Shown here in pieces: positions 16,438 to 24,869 of a stretch of 64,000 nt of DNA. The first letter of the stretch is position 1, and the number at the start of each line of letters is the position of its first letter. Both the position numbers and the translations under genes were made by a program. The notes below the pieces were generated by a model, which searched no databases, was not told where the DNA came from, and worked only from the letters and a program-made list of their open reading frames with translations. This stretch comes from DASUBN01 sp036500225. GTDB lineage: Bacteria > Pseudomonadota > Gammaproteobacteria > Natronospirales > REEB76. The stretch lies in the NCBI GenBank assembly GCA_036500225.1, contig DASYCJ010000003.1, positions 1-64,000 on the forward strand, in the 5' to 3' direction.

Positions 16438-17805
16438 ATGGCCGTCAGCGTCTTCGACATGTTCAAGATCGGTGTAGGACCTTCCAGTTCCCACACCGTG
16501 GGTCCCATGCGTGCTGCCCGCCAGTTCCTGCTGGACGTGGAAGCCAAAGGCCTCCTGGATAAGACGGCTCAGGTAGCGGTGCAGCTCTACGGCTCACTCG
16601 CCTTGACCGGCAAGGGTCACGGGACTGATAGGGCGATCCTGTTGGGCCTCGAGGGTGAGACGCCGGATGGGGTGGACCCGGACGGCATCGCCAAGCGGCT
16701 GGACCAGATCCGCAAGAACGGCAAGATCAAGCTCCTCGGCAAGCGCGAGATAGCTTTCGACGAGGCGCTGGATCTCCTGTTCCATCGCGACCAGGTGCTG
16801 CCGAAGCATTCCAATGGCCTGCGTTTCACGGCCCTGGATTCGGACAAGAAGACCCTGCTCACCGATGAGTTCTATTCCATCGGCGGCGGCTTCATCGTAC
16901 GCAGCAGCGAGATGGAAGGGGACGCGGCCGCGACGGACGTGAAGCTGCCTTATCCCTTCAACTCCGGTGACGAACTGCTGGCGCTCTGCGCCAAGCACAA
17001 GCTCAGCATCCCGCAGCTGATGCTGGCCAATGAGAAGGCCTGGCGCTCCGAAGCCGAGACCCGCGCCGGGCTCATCCGCATCTGGGAAGTCATGAAAGCC
17101 TGCGCCGCCCGCGGCATGCGCGAGGGCGGTGAACTGCCTGGTGGCCTGAAGGTGATCCGCCGTGCACCGTCACTGCATGCGCGCCTCGCGGCCCAGAAGA
17201 AGACGACCGCTCTCGACGCCATAGATTGGGTGAACCTCTGGGCCTTGGCAGTGAACGAAGAGAATGCTGCGGGTGGCCGTGTGGTCACGGCGCCCACGAA
17301 TGGTGCGGCCGGCATCATCCCCTCGGTGCTGCATTACTACATGAAGTTCGTGGACGATGCGGACGAGGAGGGGGTGCTGCGCTTCCTGCTCACTGCCGCC
17401 GCCATGGGCATCCTCTACAAACAGAACGCGTCCATCTCCGGAGCCGAGATGGGCTGCCAGGGTGAAGTGGGCGTGGCTTGTTCCATGGCTGCCGCCGGCA
17501 TCGTCGCCGCCATGGGTGGCAGCGATGCCCAGATCGAGAATGCCGCCGAGATCGGCATGGAACACAATTTAGGGTTGACCTGCGACCCGGTCGGCGGCCT
17601 GGTGCAGATCCCCTGCATCGAGCGCAATGCCATGGGTTCGGTGAAGGCGATCAACGCGGCGCGCCTCGCCATGCACGGCGATGGCCAGCATCGGGTCTCC
17701 CTGGATCAGGTCATCGCTACCATGCGCCAGACCGGAAACGACATGCGCAGCATCTATAAAGAGACCTCTTTAGGGGGCTTGGCGGTCAACGTCACCGAAT
17801 GCTGA
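16438..17805 (+). CDS. sdaA: L-serine dehydratase, iron-sulfur type
   Basis: A single-chain L-serine deaminase of 455 residues (454 in E. coli SdaA) that makes pyruvate and ammonia with a 4Fe-4S cluster. The N-terminal beta domain has the serine-binding GPSSSHTVGPM; the C-terminal alpha domain has APTNGAAGIIPS and the cluster-region cysteines in EMGCQGEVGVACS and TCDPVGGLVQIPC. With only seven bases after putA the two form an amino-acid catabolic operon (proline to glutamate, serine to pyruvate). Confidence 0.96.
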   Translation: MAVSVFDMFKIGVGPSSSHTVGPMRAARQFLLDVEAKGLLDKTAQVAVQLYGSLALTGKGHGTDRAILLGLEGETPDGVDPDGIAKRLDQIRKNGKIKLLGKREIAFDEALDLLFHRDQVLPKHSNGLRFTALDSDKKTLLTDEFYSIGGGFIVRSSEMEGDAAATDVKLPYPFNSGDELLALCAKHKLSIPQLMLANEKAWRSEAETRAGLIRIWEVMKACAARGMREGGELPGGLKVIRRAPSLHARLAAQKKTTALDAIDWVNLWALAVNEENAAGGRVVTAPTNGAAGIIPSVLHYYMKFVDDADEEGVLRFLLTAAAMGILYKQNASISGAEMGCQGEVGVACSMAAAGIVAAMGGSDAQIENAAEIGMEHNLGLTCDPVGGLVQIPCIERNAMGSVKAINAARLAMHGDGQHRVSLDQVIATMRQTGNDMRSIYKETSLGGLAVNVTEC

Positions 17806-17846
17806 GGCTGCAAGGGATATAAAGGATATATTTGCCCTGAACTGTG

Positions 17847-17866
17847 CTTGGGACAGTGGTCCCAAG
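17847..17866 (+). repeat. Perfect inverted repeat between sdaA and the c-di-GMP gene
   Basis: CTTGGGAC and GTCCCAAG flank an AGTG loop (8-bp stem), about 40 bases after the sdaA stop. No T-run follows, so a classic terminator is unlikely on the plus strand. It may be an operator or an mRNA 3'-end hairpin. AT-rich TATAAAGGATATA precedes it at 17819-17831. Confidence 0.6.
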
Positions 17867-17917
17867 GGCGAAAGATATGTTAAAAACAGTGTAAGACTGT
17901 TGTAACGCGAAAGGGGC

Positions 17918-20677
17918 ATGAGGATGGGACTCCGACGCGCCGGCCGTACGGTTGGCAGCGCCCGCGGTAGCTATGTAGTCGCGCTGGCGGTGCTGGTCGT
18001 CGCGTTGCTGCTCACCGCCGTCATCTATCGCCTCACCTTGAACACCGAGGCCGGCGCCCATCAGGCGCGCTTCACCCTATATGCCGAAGAAGTGGTCAAC
18101 ACCATCGACGCGCGTTTCGCGCGTTACGAGGCGGTGTTGGACTCGGGCGCGGGCCTTTTCATCAGCAACGGCGGCAAGGTCAGCCGCGCCGAGTGGCAGT
18201 CCTTCACCGACACCATGTCCCTGGATTCGAAGTATCCGGGCATCTCCACCTTCCAGTATCTGGCATACGTCCCGGCCGCTGACCTGCCGCGCTTCCTCGC
18301 TGCTACCCGTGCCGATGGCGCGCCGGATTTCAAGCTCGCTCCGGAAGAGCAGCACGGCTTCTACTGCCCCATCACCTTCGTCGCTCCCCAGTCGACCCTG
18401 AAGTTCCTGCAGGGCTTCAACCCCTGCCACCTGGACCTCAACCTGGGTGTGCTCTACGACGCGCGGGACAATGGCAACCTGACCTTGAGTGAGCCACTCG
18501 ATCTCAAGGATGTGGATAACAAGACCCATCGCGGCGTGGTAGCAGCGCGTCCGCTGTACCGTAAGGGCGCGGACGTCTCCGGCCCCGCGGCTCGGCGCGC
18601 AGCCTTATATGGTTGGTTGGCGGAGACCCTGCCCATGGACCGGGTGGTGGCCAACCGGGTCTCGCCCACCGGTCTCGACATGGACGTGCGCATCGTCGAT
18701 ACGGGGTTGCAAGGCGCGCAGGCGCTGGTCTACGACAACGGCGAGGGTTCGCTGGAAGAAGATACGCATTGGTGGTCCAGGTTCGCGCGTTACCGTTCCA
18801 CCTATTCCACCGGCATCGTGGTGGGCGGACGTCATTGGCGCCTGGAGTTCTCGGAGCAGCCGACCGTGGCCTGGATCGCGGTGCTGATCGTGCTCGCGGG
18901 CATCATGGTCAGCGTGCCGGTGACCCTGCTGGTGCTGAACCTGGGGCTGACGCGGTCCCGGGCCTTGCGGCTCGCCGAGCGCATGACCGAGTCCCTGCGC
19001 GAACAGGAGCAGATGCTGTCCTCCATCACCGGGAACATCTCCGACGGCATATACAGGAGCACACCGGACAAGGGCATGATCTACGCCAACGAGGCCTTGG
19101 CCAGGATGTTCGGTTACACCAGCACCGCCGAGCTCATGAACGTGGCGGGCCCCATCCTCTATGCCAACCCGCGCCGCCGTCAGGAACTGACCCAGCTCCT
19201 CGACGATCACGGCCAGTACCGCAATGAGGAAGTGGAATACCAGCGCAAGGATGGCACGCGCTTCTATGCCATCAACAGCGCCAACACCGTCAAGGATGAG
19301 AACGGCGAGCCCATCTATTTCGACGGTGTGATCTCGGACATCACCGAGCGCAAGCGTGCCGAGGCCCAGGTCTACCAGCTGGCCCACTACGACAGCCTCA
19401 CCGGCTTGCCGAACCGTTCGCTGCTGCGTGACCGCCTGGGCCAGGCCATGAACGATGCGCGGCGCCGCGGCGCCAAGCTCGCGGTCATGTACCTGGATCT
19501 CGACCGTTTCAAGACGGTCAACGATTCCCTGGGCCACGAGACGGGCGACAAGCTGCTCAAGGCCGTGTCCATGCGCCTGCGCGAGTGCATGCGCGACAGC
19601 GACACCATCAGCCGCCAGGGCGGTGACGAGTTCCTGCTGATCCTGCGCGACGTCAGCGATGCGCCAGCGGTGGCACATGTGGCGGAGAAGATCCAGGAGT
19701 CGGTGGCCAAGTCCGTGCGCATCGGCGAGTACGAGCTGCACATCACACCCAGCATCGGCATCAGCATGTTCCCCGACGATGCGGATGACATAGACGAGCT
19801 CATCCGCAACGCGGATGCCGCCATGTACCATGCCAAGGAACGCGGCCGCTTCAACTTCCAGTTCTTCACACCCGAGATGAACATCCGCGCCTACGAGCGC
19901 CTGTCCCTGGAAGGCAGCCTGCGCCACGGCATCGAGCGCGGCGAGTTCCACCTTAACTACCAGCCGCAGGTGGACCTGCGTACCGGCCGCATCATGGGAG
20001 TGGAGGCGCTGCTGCGCTGGAACCGCGCCGGCTACGAGAGCGTGCCGCCTTCGGTGTTCGTCCCGGTGCTGGAGAGCAGCGGCATGATCGGCCACGTTGG
20101 CGAGTGGGTGCTGCGGGAAGCCTGCCGTCAGAACCGTGAGTGGCAAAACCAGGGCCTGCCGGCACTGCCCATGGCTGTGAACCTCTCGGCCATCCAGTTC
20201 AACCGCCGCAACATGGCGGATACCATCTCAGCGATCCTGGCGGAGACCGGCCTCGCGCCGAACTGCCTCGAACTGGAGTTCACCGAGAGCGCGGTGATGC
20301 ACGACTCCCGTGAGGTGGCCAACATCATCGGCCGGCTCGACGACCTGGGTGTACAGCTGGCGCTGGATGACTTCGGTACCGGTTACTCCAGCCTCAGTTA
20401 CTTACGCCGCTTCCACCTGGACAAGATCAAGATAGACCAGAGTTTCGTGCGCGACATCGATCTCGACGTGGACGATGCTGCCATCGTCACCGCCATCATC
20501 GGCATGGCCCGCAACCTCAAGGTCATGGCGGTGGCGGAGGGCGTCGAGACCCGAGCCCAGTGCGAGTTCCTGCGTTCCCATGGCTGCGACGGCATGCAGG
20601 GCTATCTGTTCAGCAAACCCTTAAGCGCCGACGACTTCGCCGACTTGCTCAAGTCCGGTCGAACCCTCACACTCTGA
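17918..20677 (+). CDS. CHASE-PAS-GGDEF-EAL dual c-di-GMP enzyme
   Basis: A 919-residue inner-membrane signalling protein. TM1 is at about residues 18-40, a periplasmic CHASE sensor follows (DARFARYEAVLDSGAGLF, WQSFTDTM, YPGISTFQYL), then TM2 at about 317-340, a PAS domain, GGDEF and EAL. The cyclase site GGDEF is intact near residue 568 with an RDSD inhibitory I-site five residues before it. The phosphodiesterase site is intact too (VEALLRW near 696, then DDFGTGYSSL and KIDQSFV). Both activities are therefore possible, with the CHASE ligand setting the balance. I start at the first of two close ATG codons. It stands alone between sdaA and a reductase operon. Confidence 0.93.
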   Translation: MRMGLRRAGRTVGSARGSYVVALAVLVVALLLTAVIYRLTLNTEAGAHQARFTLYAEEVVNTIDARFARYEAVLDSGAGLFISNGGKVSRAEWQSFTDTMSLDSKYPGISTFQYLAYVPAADLPRFLAATRADGAPDFKLAPEEQHGFYCPITFVAPQSTLKFLQGFNPCHLDLNLGVLYDARDNGNLTLSEPLDLKDVDNKTHRGVVAARPLYRKGADVSGPAARRAALYGWLAETLPMDRVVANRVSPTGLDMDVRIVDTGLQGAQALVYDNGEGSLEEDTHWWSRFARYRSTYSTGIVVGGRHWRLEFSEQPTVAWIAVLIVLAGIMVSVPVTLLVLNLGLTRSRALRLAERMTESLREQEQMLSSITGNISDGIYRSTPDKGMIYANEALARMFGYTSTAELMNVAGPILYANPRRRQELTQLLDDHGQYRNEEVEYQRKDGTRFYAINSANTVKDENGEPIYFDGVISDITERKRAEAQVYQLAHYDSLTGLPNRSLLRDRLGQAMNDARRRGAKLAVMYLDLDRFKTVNDSLGHETGDKLLKAVSMRLRECMRDSDTISRQGGDEFLLILRDVSDAPAVAHVAEKIQESVAKSVRIGEYELHITPSIGISMFPDDADDIDELIRNADAAMYHAKERGRFNFQFFTPEMNIRAYERLSLEGSLRHGIERGEFHLNYQPQVDLRTGRIMGVEALLRWNRAGYESVPPSVFVPVLESSGMIGHVGEWVLREACRQNREWQNQGLPALPMAVNLSAIQFNRRNMADTISAILAETGLAPNCLELEFTESAVMHDSREVANIIGRLDDLGVQLALDDFGTGYSSLSYLRRFHLDKIKIDQSFVRDIDLDVDDAAIVTAIIGMARNLKVMAVAEGVETRAQCEFLRSHGCDGMQGYLFSKPLSADDFADLLKSGRTLTL

Positions 20678-20729
20678 ACCCCGCCGCAGGCGTCCCGTCC
20701 GGCGGCCCATATCGCCAGGAGGCGCCGCC

Positions 20730-21719
20730 ATGTCCATGCCACGTCGCAAACTCGGTTCCCAGGGTCTCAGTGTCTCGGCCGAAGGCTTAGGCTGCATGGG
20801 CATGTCGGATTTCTATAAGGGAGGGCAGGGCGAACAGGAATCCATCGCCACTATCCATCACGCCCTGGAACTCGGCGTCGACTTCCTGGACACGGCGGAC
20901 ATGTACGGCCCCTTCACCAACGAGGAGTTGGTGGGGCGTGCCATCAAAGGCAAGCGTGACAAGTTCATCGTCGCCACCAAGTTCGGCAACCAGCGCACTG
21001 CGGACGGCAAGTTCCTGGGCGTCAACGGCAGACCGGAATACGTGCGGGACTGCTGCGACGCTTCCTTGAAGCGCCTCGGCGTGGATCACATCGATCTCTA
21101 CTACCAGCACCGCGTGGATATCAACACACCCATCGAAGACACCGTCGGTGCCATGGCGGAACTGGTTAAAGCGGGCAAGGTGCGCTATCTCGGTCTCTCG
21201 GAAGCGGCACCCGCCACCATCCGCCGCGCCCACAAGGTCCATCCCATCAGCGCCTTGCAGACTGAATACTCCCTATGGACCCGCGACCCGGAAGACGGCG
21301 TGCTGGATGCGGTGCGGGAACTCGGCATCGGGTTCGTGGCCTATAGCCCCCTCGGGCGTGGCTTCCTCACGGGCTCCATCAAGAAGTACGAGGATCTGGC
21401 CGAGGATGACTGGCGCCGCAATATGCCGCGCTTCAAGGGCGAGAACTTCCAGAAGAACCTGGACGTGGTGGCTGAAGTGGAGAAGATCGCTGCCGAGCAT
21501 ACGTGCAAGGCCTCACAGGTGGCGCTGGCCTGGGTCCTGGCCCAGGGCGATGACATCGTCCCCATCCCCGGCACCAAGCGCCGCAAGTACCTGGAAGAGA
21601 ATGCTGCTGCCACGGGTATCAAGCTGAGCCGTGAGGACCTGCAGCGCATGGATTCCATATTCTCCAAGGGCATCGCTGCCGGCAATCGCTATCCCGACAT
21701 GAGCACGGTGAATCGATAG
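20730..21719 (+). CDS. Aldo/keto reductase
   Basis: A 329-residue NADPH-dependent aldo/keto reductase with a TIM barrel. The catalytic tetrad appears as D in FLDTADMYGPFTNEE, Y of the same stretch, K in VATKFGNQ and H in YYQHRVD. The C-terminal PIPGTKRRKYLEENAAA is the cofactor-binding segment. It belongs to the general aldehyde-reducing branch (YajO/Tas-like or AKR13), with no defined substrate. AGGAGG at 20717-20722 gives a strong ribosome-binding site. The stop abuts the next ATG, so it is co-transcribed with the GST gene, which suggests detoxification of reactive carbonyls. Confidence 0.92.
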   Translation: MSMPRRKLGSQGLSVSAEGLGCMGMSDFYKGGQGEQESIATIHHALELGVDFLDTADMYGPFTNEELVGRAIKGKRDKFIVATKFGNQRTADGKFLGVNGRPEYVRDCCDASLKRLGVDHIDLYYQHRVDINTPIEDTVGAMAELVKAGKVRYLGLSEAAPATIRRAHKVHPISALQTEYSLWTRDPEDGVLDAVRELGIGFVAYSPLGRGFLTGSIKKYEDLAEDDWRRNMPRFKGENFQKNLDVVAEVEKIAAEHTCKASQVALAWVLAQGDDIVPIPGTKRRKYLEENAAATGIKLSREDLQRMDSIFSKGIAAGNRYPDMSTVNR

Positions 21720-22379
21720 ATGGATAAGTTCGAACTCATCATCGGCAACAAGGCCTACTCCTCCTGGTCCCTGCGGCCCTGGCTTGCGCTCAAGCACGCG
21801 GATGCGGATTTCACCGAGACCCGTGTGCCGCTGTATGTGCACGGCTACAAGGAAGAGCTGCTGAAGTACGCCCCCTCCGGCAAGGTGCCGGTCCTGAAGC
21901 ATGGTGCCGTGACGGTGTGGGATTCCCTCGCCATCTGCGAGTATCTGGCCGAACTCTTCCCTCAGGCGCAGCTCTGGCCGGAGGACCCGGCGGTGCGTGC
22001 CCTGGCTCGCGCCGTGAGCGCCGAGATGCATTCAGGCTTCACCGCCATCCGTGGCGCCATGCCTTTCAACTGCCGAGCACGCGGACGCCATGTGCCTATC
22101 GATGCCGATATCCAGAAGGAGATCGATCGGGTGCTGGCCCTGTGGCGCGACTGTCGCGCACAACACGGCAAGGGCGGTCCCTGGCTGTTCGGGCGCTTCA
22201 GCATCGCAGATGCCATGTTCATCCCGGTGGCGTCGCGCTTCGTCACGTACAGCGTGCCTTTGGATACCGTCGCGCAGATATATGCGGATACAGCTCTGGA
22301 ACATCCAGCGGTGCGGGAGTGGTTCACCGCCGCCCAGCAAGAGACCGAGGTGATGATCTCCAACGAGGTCGGGAGATGA
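21720..22379 (+). CDS. Glutathione S-transferase family protein
   Basis: A 219-residue GST. The N-terminal thioredoxin fold begins FELIIGNKAYSSWSLRPW with a serine-type active-site region, followed by SGKVPVLKHG (cis-Pro) and WDSLAICEYLAE for the glutathione gamma-glutamyl group. The helical C-terminal domain starts at about residue 90 and contains GPWLFGRFSIADAMF. It begins directly after the aldo/keto reductase stop and overlaps the next gene by four bases. The exact substrate is unknown; conjugation or reduction of electrophiles fits the neighbour. Confidence 0.9.
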   Translation: MDKFELIIGNKAYSSWSLRPWLALKHADADFTETRVPLYVHGYKEELLKYAPSGKVPVLKHGAVTVWDSLAICEYLAELFPQAQLWPEDPAVRALARAVSAEMHSGFTAIRGAMPFNCRARGRHVPIDADIQKEIDRVLALWRDCRAQHGKGGPWLFGRFSIADAMFIPVASRFVTYSVPLDTVAQIYADTALEHPAVREWFTAAQQETEVMISNEVGR

Positions 22380-22876
22380 ATCAGGCGGCGGCTGAAGGGC
22401 TGCTCACTTCCGTCGAATATCAGTTGCTGGCGGCGCCGGCCTTGCAGGCGGCCGCGGACGTGGCGGCGCAGCGCAACGATCCCCATCTCTATAACGATAT
22501 GGCCTCGATGCTGGCTTTGCTCGGCACCGTCACGGCGCTCACCCACGCCTATCTCCAGCAACCCTTGCCCACGGAGTCTTCGCCGCGGGAGGTGTTGGAG
22601 ATCGCGCCTCTCTCCATCTGCGCTCTGGTCTTCACCGAATCCGGTCTGGAAGCGTCGGAGGTGCAGCAGTGCCTGCGCGCCTTGTCGCAGGCATATCTGC
22701 AGTTGCTGAAAGAAGGGATATTGGGACCCCAGGAAGGTCTGGTGGAGAAGGCCTTCGATGAGCTCATGGCGGGTGACCGGACCTCCGCCCTCCAGAGCCT
22801 GCGCCAGGCTGCACAGACCATGACCCGTGCCATCGATGCCTGGGAAGCCGGTCGCGTTACGGGTTCCGACGACTAG
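22376..22876 (+). CDS. Hypothetical all-helical protein
   Basis: A 166-residue protein that I do not recognise. It is acidic, rich in Ala, Leu and Gln, predicted mostly helical, with no signal peptide, TM segment or metal motif. The start ATG at 22376 overlaps the GST stop by four bases (ATGA), so it is translated from the reductase/GST mRNA. An upstream open stretch in the same frame lies inside the GST gene and is not coding. The tight coupling is the only functional hint. Confidence 0.7.
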   Translation: MNQAAAEGLLTSVEYQLLAAPALQAAADVAAQRNDPHLYNDMASMLALLGTVTALTHAYLQQPLPTESSPREVLEIAPLSICALVFTESGLEASEVQQCLRALSQAYLQLLKEGILGPQEGLVEKAFDELMAGDRTSALQSLRQAAQTMTRAIDAWEAGRVTGSDD

Positions 22877-23191
22877 CTCCGGGATTTACCGTCACCATCG
22901 CTGTTTAGGATGTTAACTGCCGATGCGGATGGGCCTGCGCGACAATTGTCAAAACGACCCAACGATTTCCGCGTGATTTCTGCGCCTCACGATCTCTACT
23001 GAAACAAATGTGTAATCGAAACAGCGGTCAACTGTTTGCACGTGCCTGGGGTTTACCTGTATGCGATTAGGGAATTGTCCTGATAACGTGCGGGTGAACT
23101 TCGGAGCACAATATGACCCCCCGATCGGATCTATTTGACATTGCAGATAGCGACGGATGGATGGGTCAAAGGCAGGGATGGAGCACAAGTC
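22877..23191. other. Non-coding region before the Cys-rich gene
   Basis: About 315 bases without a supported gene, visibly richer in A and T than the flanks. It holds a 10-bp palindrome GACAATTGTC at 22941-22950 and a partial copy, GGAATTGTC, near 23073. TTGACA at 23135-23140 could be a -35 box, but no clear -10 follows at the right distance. I see no terminator hairpin. Confidence 0.5.
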
Positions 23192-23407
23192 ATGGTTGCG
23201 AACGCAGAACGGATGAGTGGGATCTGGGCTCCTCTCTACGACCAGAGCAGGAATACCCGGCGCGCCCAGGAACATCGCGTCTGGGCAGAGCAGGAGCGTG
23301 CCAACCACCTGGCTTGCTTCGGCACGGGCCGGCGGTTCACCTGCGAAGAAGCAGGATGCCCGTGGCGCACCGAATGCATGTCCCTGTGCGCTGAATGGCG
23401 TCGCTAG
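23192..23407 (+). CDS. Small Cys-rich protein, putative zinc- or cluster-binding
   Basis: A 71-residue protein ending in a dense cysteine motif: C-x8-C-x4-C-x5-C-x3-C in CFGTGRRFTCEEAG, CPWRTECMSLCAE. The first 40 residues are polar and helical (RRAQEHRVWAEQERANH). The spacing suggests a small metal site. I chose the ATG at 23192 because GGAG lies eight bases before it; an in-frame TTG at 23135 is possible but poor. It stands alone in front of the convergent glgA. I do not recognise a named family. Confidence 0.62.
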   Translation: MVANAERMSGIWAPLYDQSRNTRRAQEHRVWAEQERANHLACFGTGRRFTCEEAGCPWRTECMSLCAEWRR

Positions 23408-23420
23408 CCGTGCTGCGGAT

Positions 23421-24869
23421 TCAGGTATAGCGGCGCGATCTCAGCGCCGCTTCATAGACTTCGACGTATGCTTGGGCGCTACGTCCCCACGAGAAATCCT
23501 CTTCCATCCCAGTGATCATCAGCCGGCGCCAGGCCGCTGGCTGCGTGGCGAGTCCGGCTGCCCGCTTCACACAAGCCGTCAAGGCTGCCGGTGTCGCGGG
23601 CGCAAAGACGAATCCGTTGCCGCTTGAGCCGTCCGGAGCCGCATCCTTGACCGTGTCGGCCAAGCCGCCGGTGCGATGGACGATGGGCAGCGCGCCGAAG
23701 CGCATGGCGTAGAGCTGGCTGAGCCCGCAGGGTTCGAAGCGCGAGGGCATGAGCAGGGCATCGCAGCCCGCGTAGACGCCATGGGCGAGTCTCTCGTCGT
23801 GCCCTAACCGCACAGCGAGCTGCCGGGGATAACGCTCGCCGGCTTCGATGAGGGCCTTCTGCAGGGACACGTCGCCGCTGCCGAGGATCACGCACTGCAC
23901 CTGCAGTTTGAGGATCTCCGGTAGGGCTTCCAGGATGATATCGATGCCTTTTTGCGCCACCAAACGCGCGACCGCTCCCAGCAGCAGGCCGCCGCCATCC
24001 GGCAGTCCGAACTCCCGGAACAATGCGGCGCGATTGAGTTTGCGGCGGTCGAGATGCCGGGAATCGAAGTGCGATGACAATAGTCCGCTATGCGCAGGGT
24101 CCCAGTGGACCGGGTCGATGCCGTTGATGATGCCGCTGAGATCCGTCCCGCGCATCCGCAGTACGCTGTCGAGGCCAGCGCCGAACTCTGGGGTGAGTAT
24201 CTCGCGGCTATAACCGGGACTCACGGCTGTCACCCGCTCGCTGAACACCAGGCCCGCCTTCATGAAGTTCAGGGCACCATGGAACTCGATGGCCTCGGGG
24301 TGCCACAGCCAGGCTGGCAAGTCGAGGGCGTCGAACGTGGCGGCGGGGAATACACCCTGATATTCCAGGTTGTGGATAGTGAACACGCTCGCCGCCGGCA
24401 CGCGTTGCAGCATGAGATGCACTGGCACGAGACCGGTGTGCCATTCGTTGCTATGCACCACGTCTGGCCGCCAGCCGCAGGCGCCGGCCGCGAGACGTGC
24501 CGCCATGCGGGCCAGTTCGTCGAAGCGTTCGGCATCGTCCGGATAGTATTCGCCCTGGGCATCCTGGTAGGGCGTGCCCGAACGGCGGCGGAACCCGGGC
24601 GTATCCAGCAGCCACACTTTCGCTGACGATCCCGCCAAGGGAAGCTCCAGTACCTGCACGTCATCCGGCAAGCCGGTGGCCGCTATCCGGAGCGCTCCCT
24701 CGCTGCGTGCCGCCTTGAGTGCGACCGCGGTCGCCGGCACCAATACGCGGACCTCGTGGCCAAGAGCGGCCAGTGCCGCTGGTAGGCCAGCAGCCACGTC
24801 GGCGAGGCCGCCGACCTTGATGTAGGGCCGCACCTCGGTGCTCACGAACAACACACGATGGGTCATCAT
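23421..24869 (-). CDS. glgA: Glycogen synthase (ADP-glucose)
   Basis: A GT5 glycogen synthase of 482 residues that adds glucose from ADP-glucose to a growing alpha-1,4 chain. The ADP-glucose-binding K-x-G-G-L motif is at residues 18-22 (YIKVGGLADV), and the C-terminal GT-B domain has FEPCGLSQLYAMRFG and VHRTGGLADTV. The first ATG at 24869 overlaps the glgB stop (ATGA); a second ATG follows immediately. An open stretch further upstream lies inside glgB. With glgB it forms a leftward operon divergent from glgC. Confidence 0.96.
   Translation of the reverse strand: MMTHRVLFVSTEVRPYIKVGGLADVAAGLPAALAALGHEVRVLVPATAVALKAARSEGALRIAATGLPDDVQVLELPLAGSSAKVWLLDTPGFRRRSGTPYQDAQGEYYPDDAERFDELARMAARLAAGACGWRPDVVHSNEWHTGLVPVHLMLQRVPAASVFTIHNLEYQGVFPAATFDALDLPAWLWHPEAIEFHGALNFMKAGLVFSERVTAVSPGYSREILTPEFGAGLDSVLRMRGTDLSGIINGIDPVHWDPAHSGLLSSHFDSRHLDRRKLNRAALFREFGLPDGGGLLLGAVARLVAQKGIDIILEALPEILKLQVQCVILGSGDVSLQKALIEAGERYPRQLAVRLGHDERLAHGVYAGCDALLMPSRFEPCGLSQLYAMRFGALPIVHRTGGLADTVKDAAPDGSSGNGFVFAPATPAALTACVKRAAGLATQPAAWRRLMITGMEEDFSWGRSAQAYVEVYEAALRSRRYT

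Noticed and set aside
17844..17858. CTGT...ACAG near the sdaA downstream hairpin as a LexA box
   Set aside because: The spacer is seven bases, not eight, and it is part of a longer inverted repeat with no SOS gene next to it.
23113..23394. Alternative 93-codon open frame over the Cys-rich gene
   Set aside because: It has no ribosome-binding site and no regular motif, while the overlapping frame carries the ordered Cys cluster.
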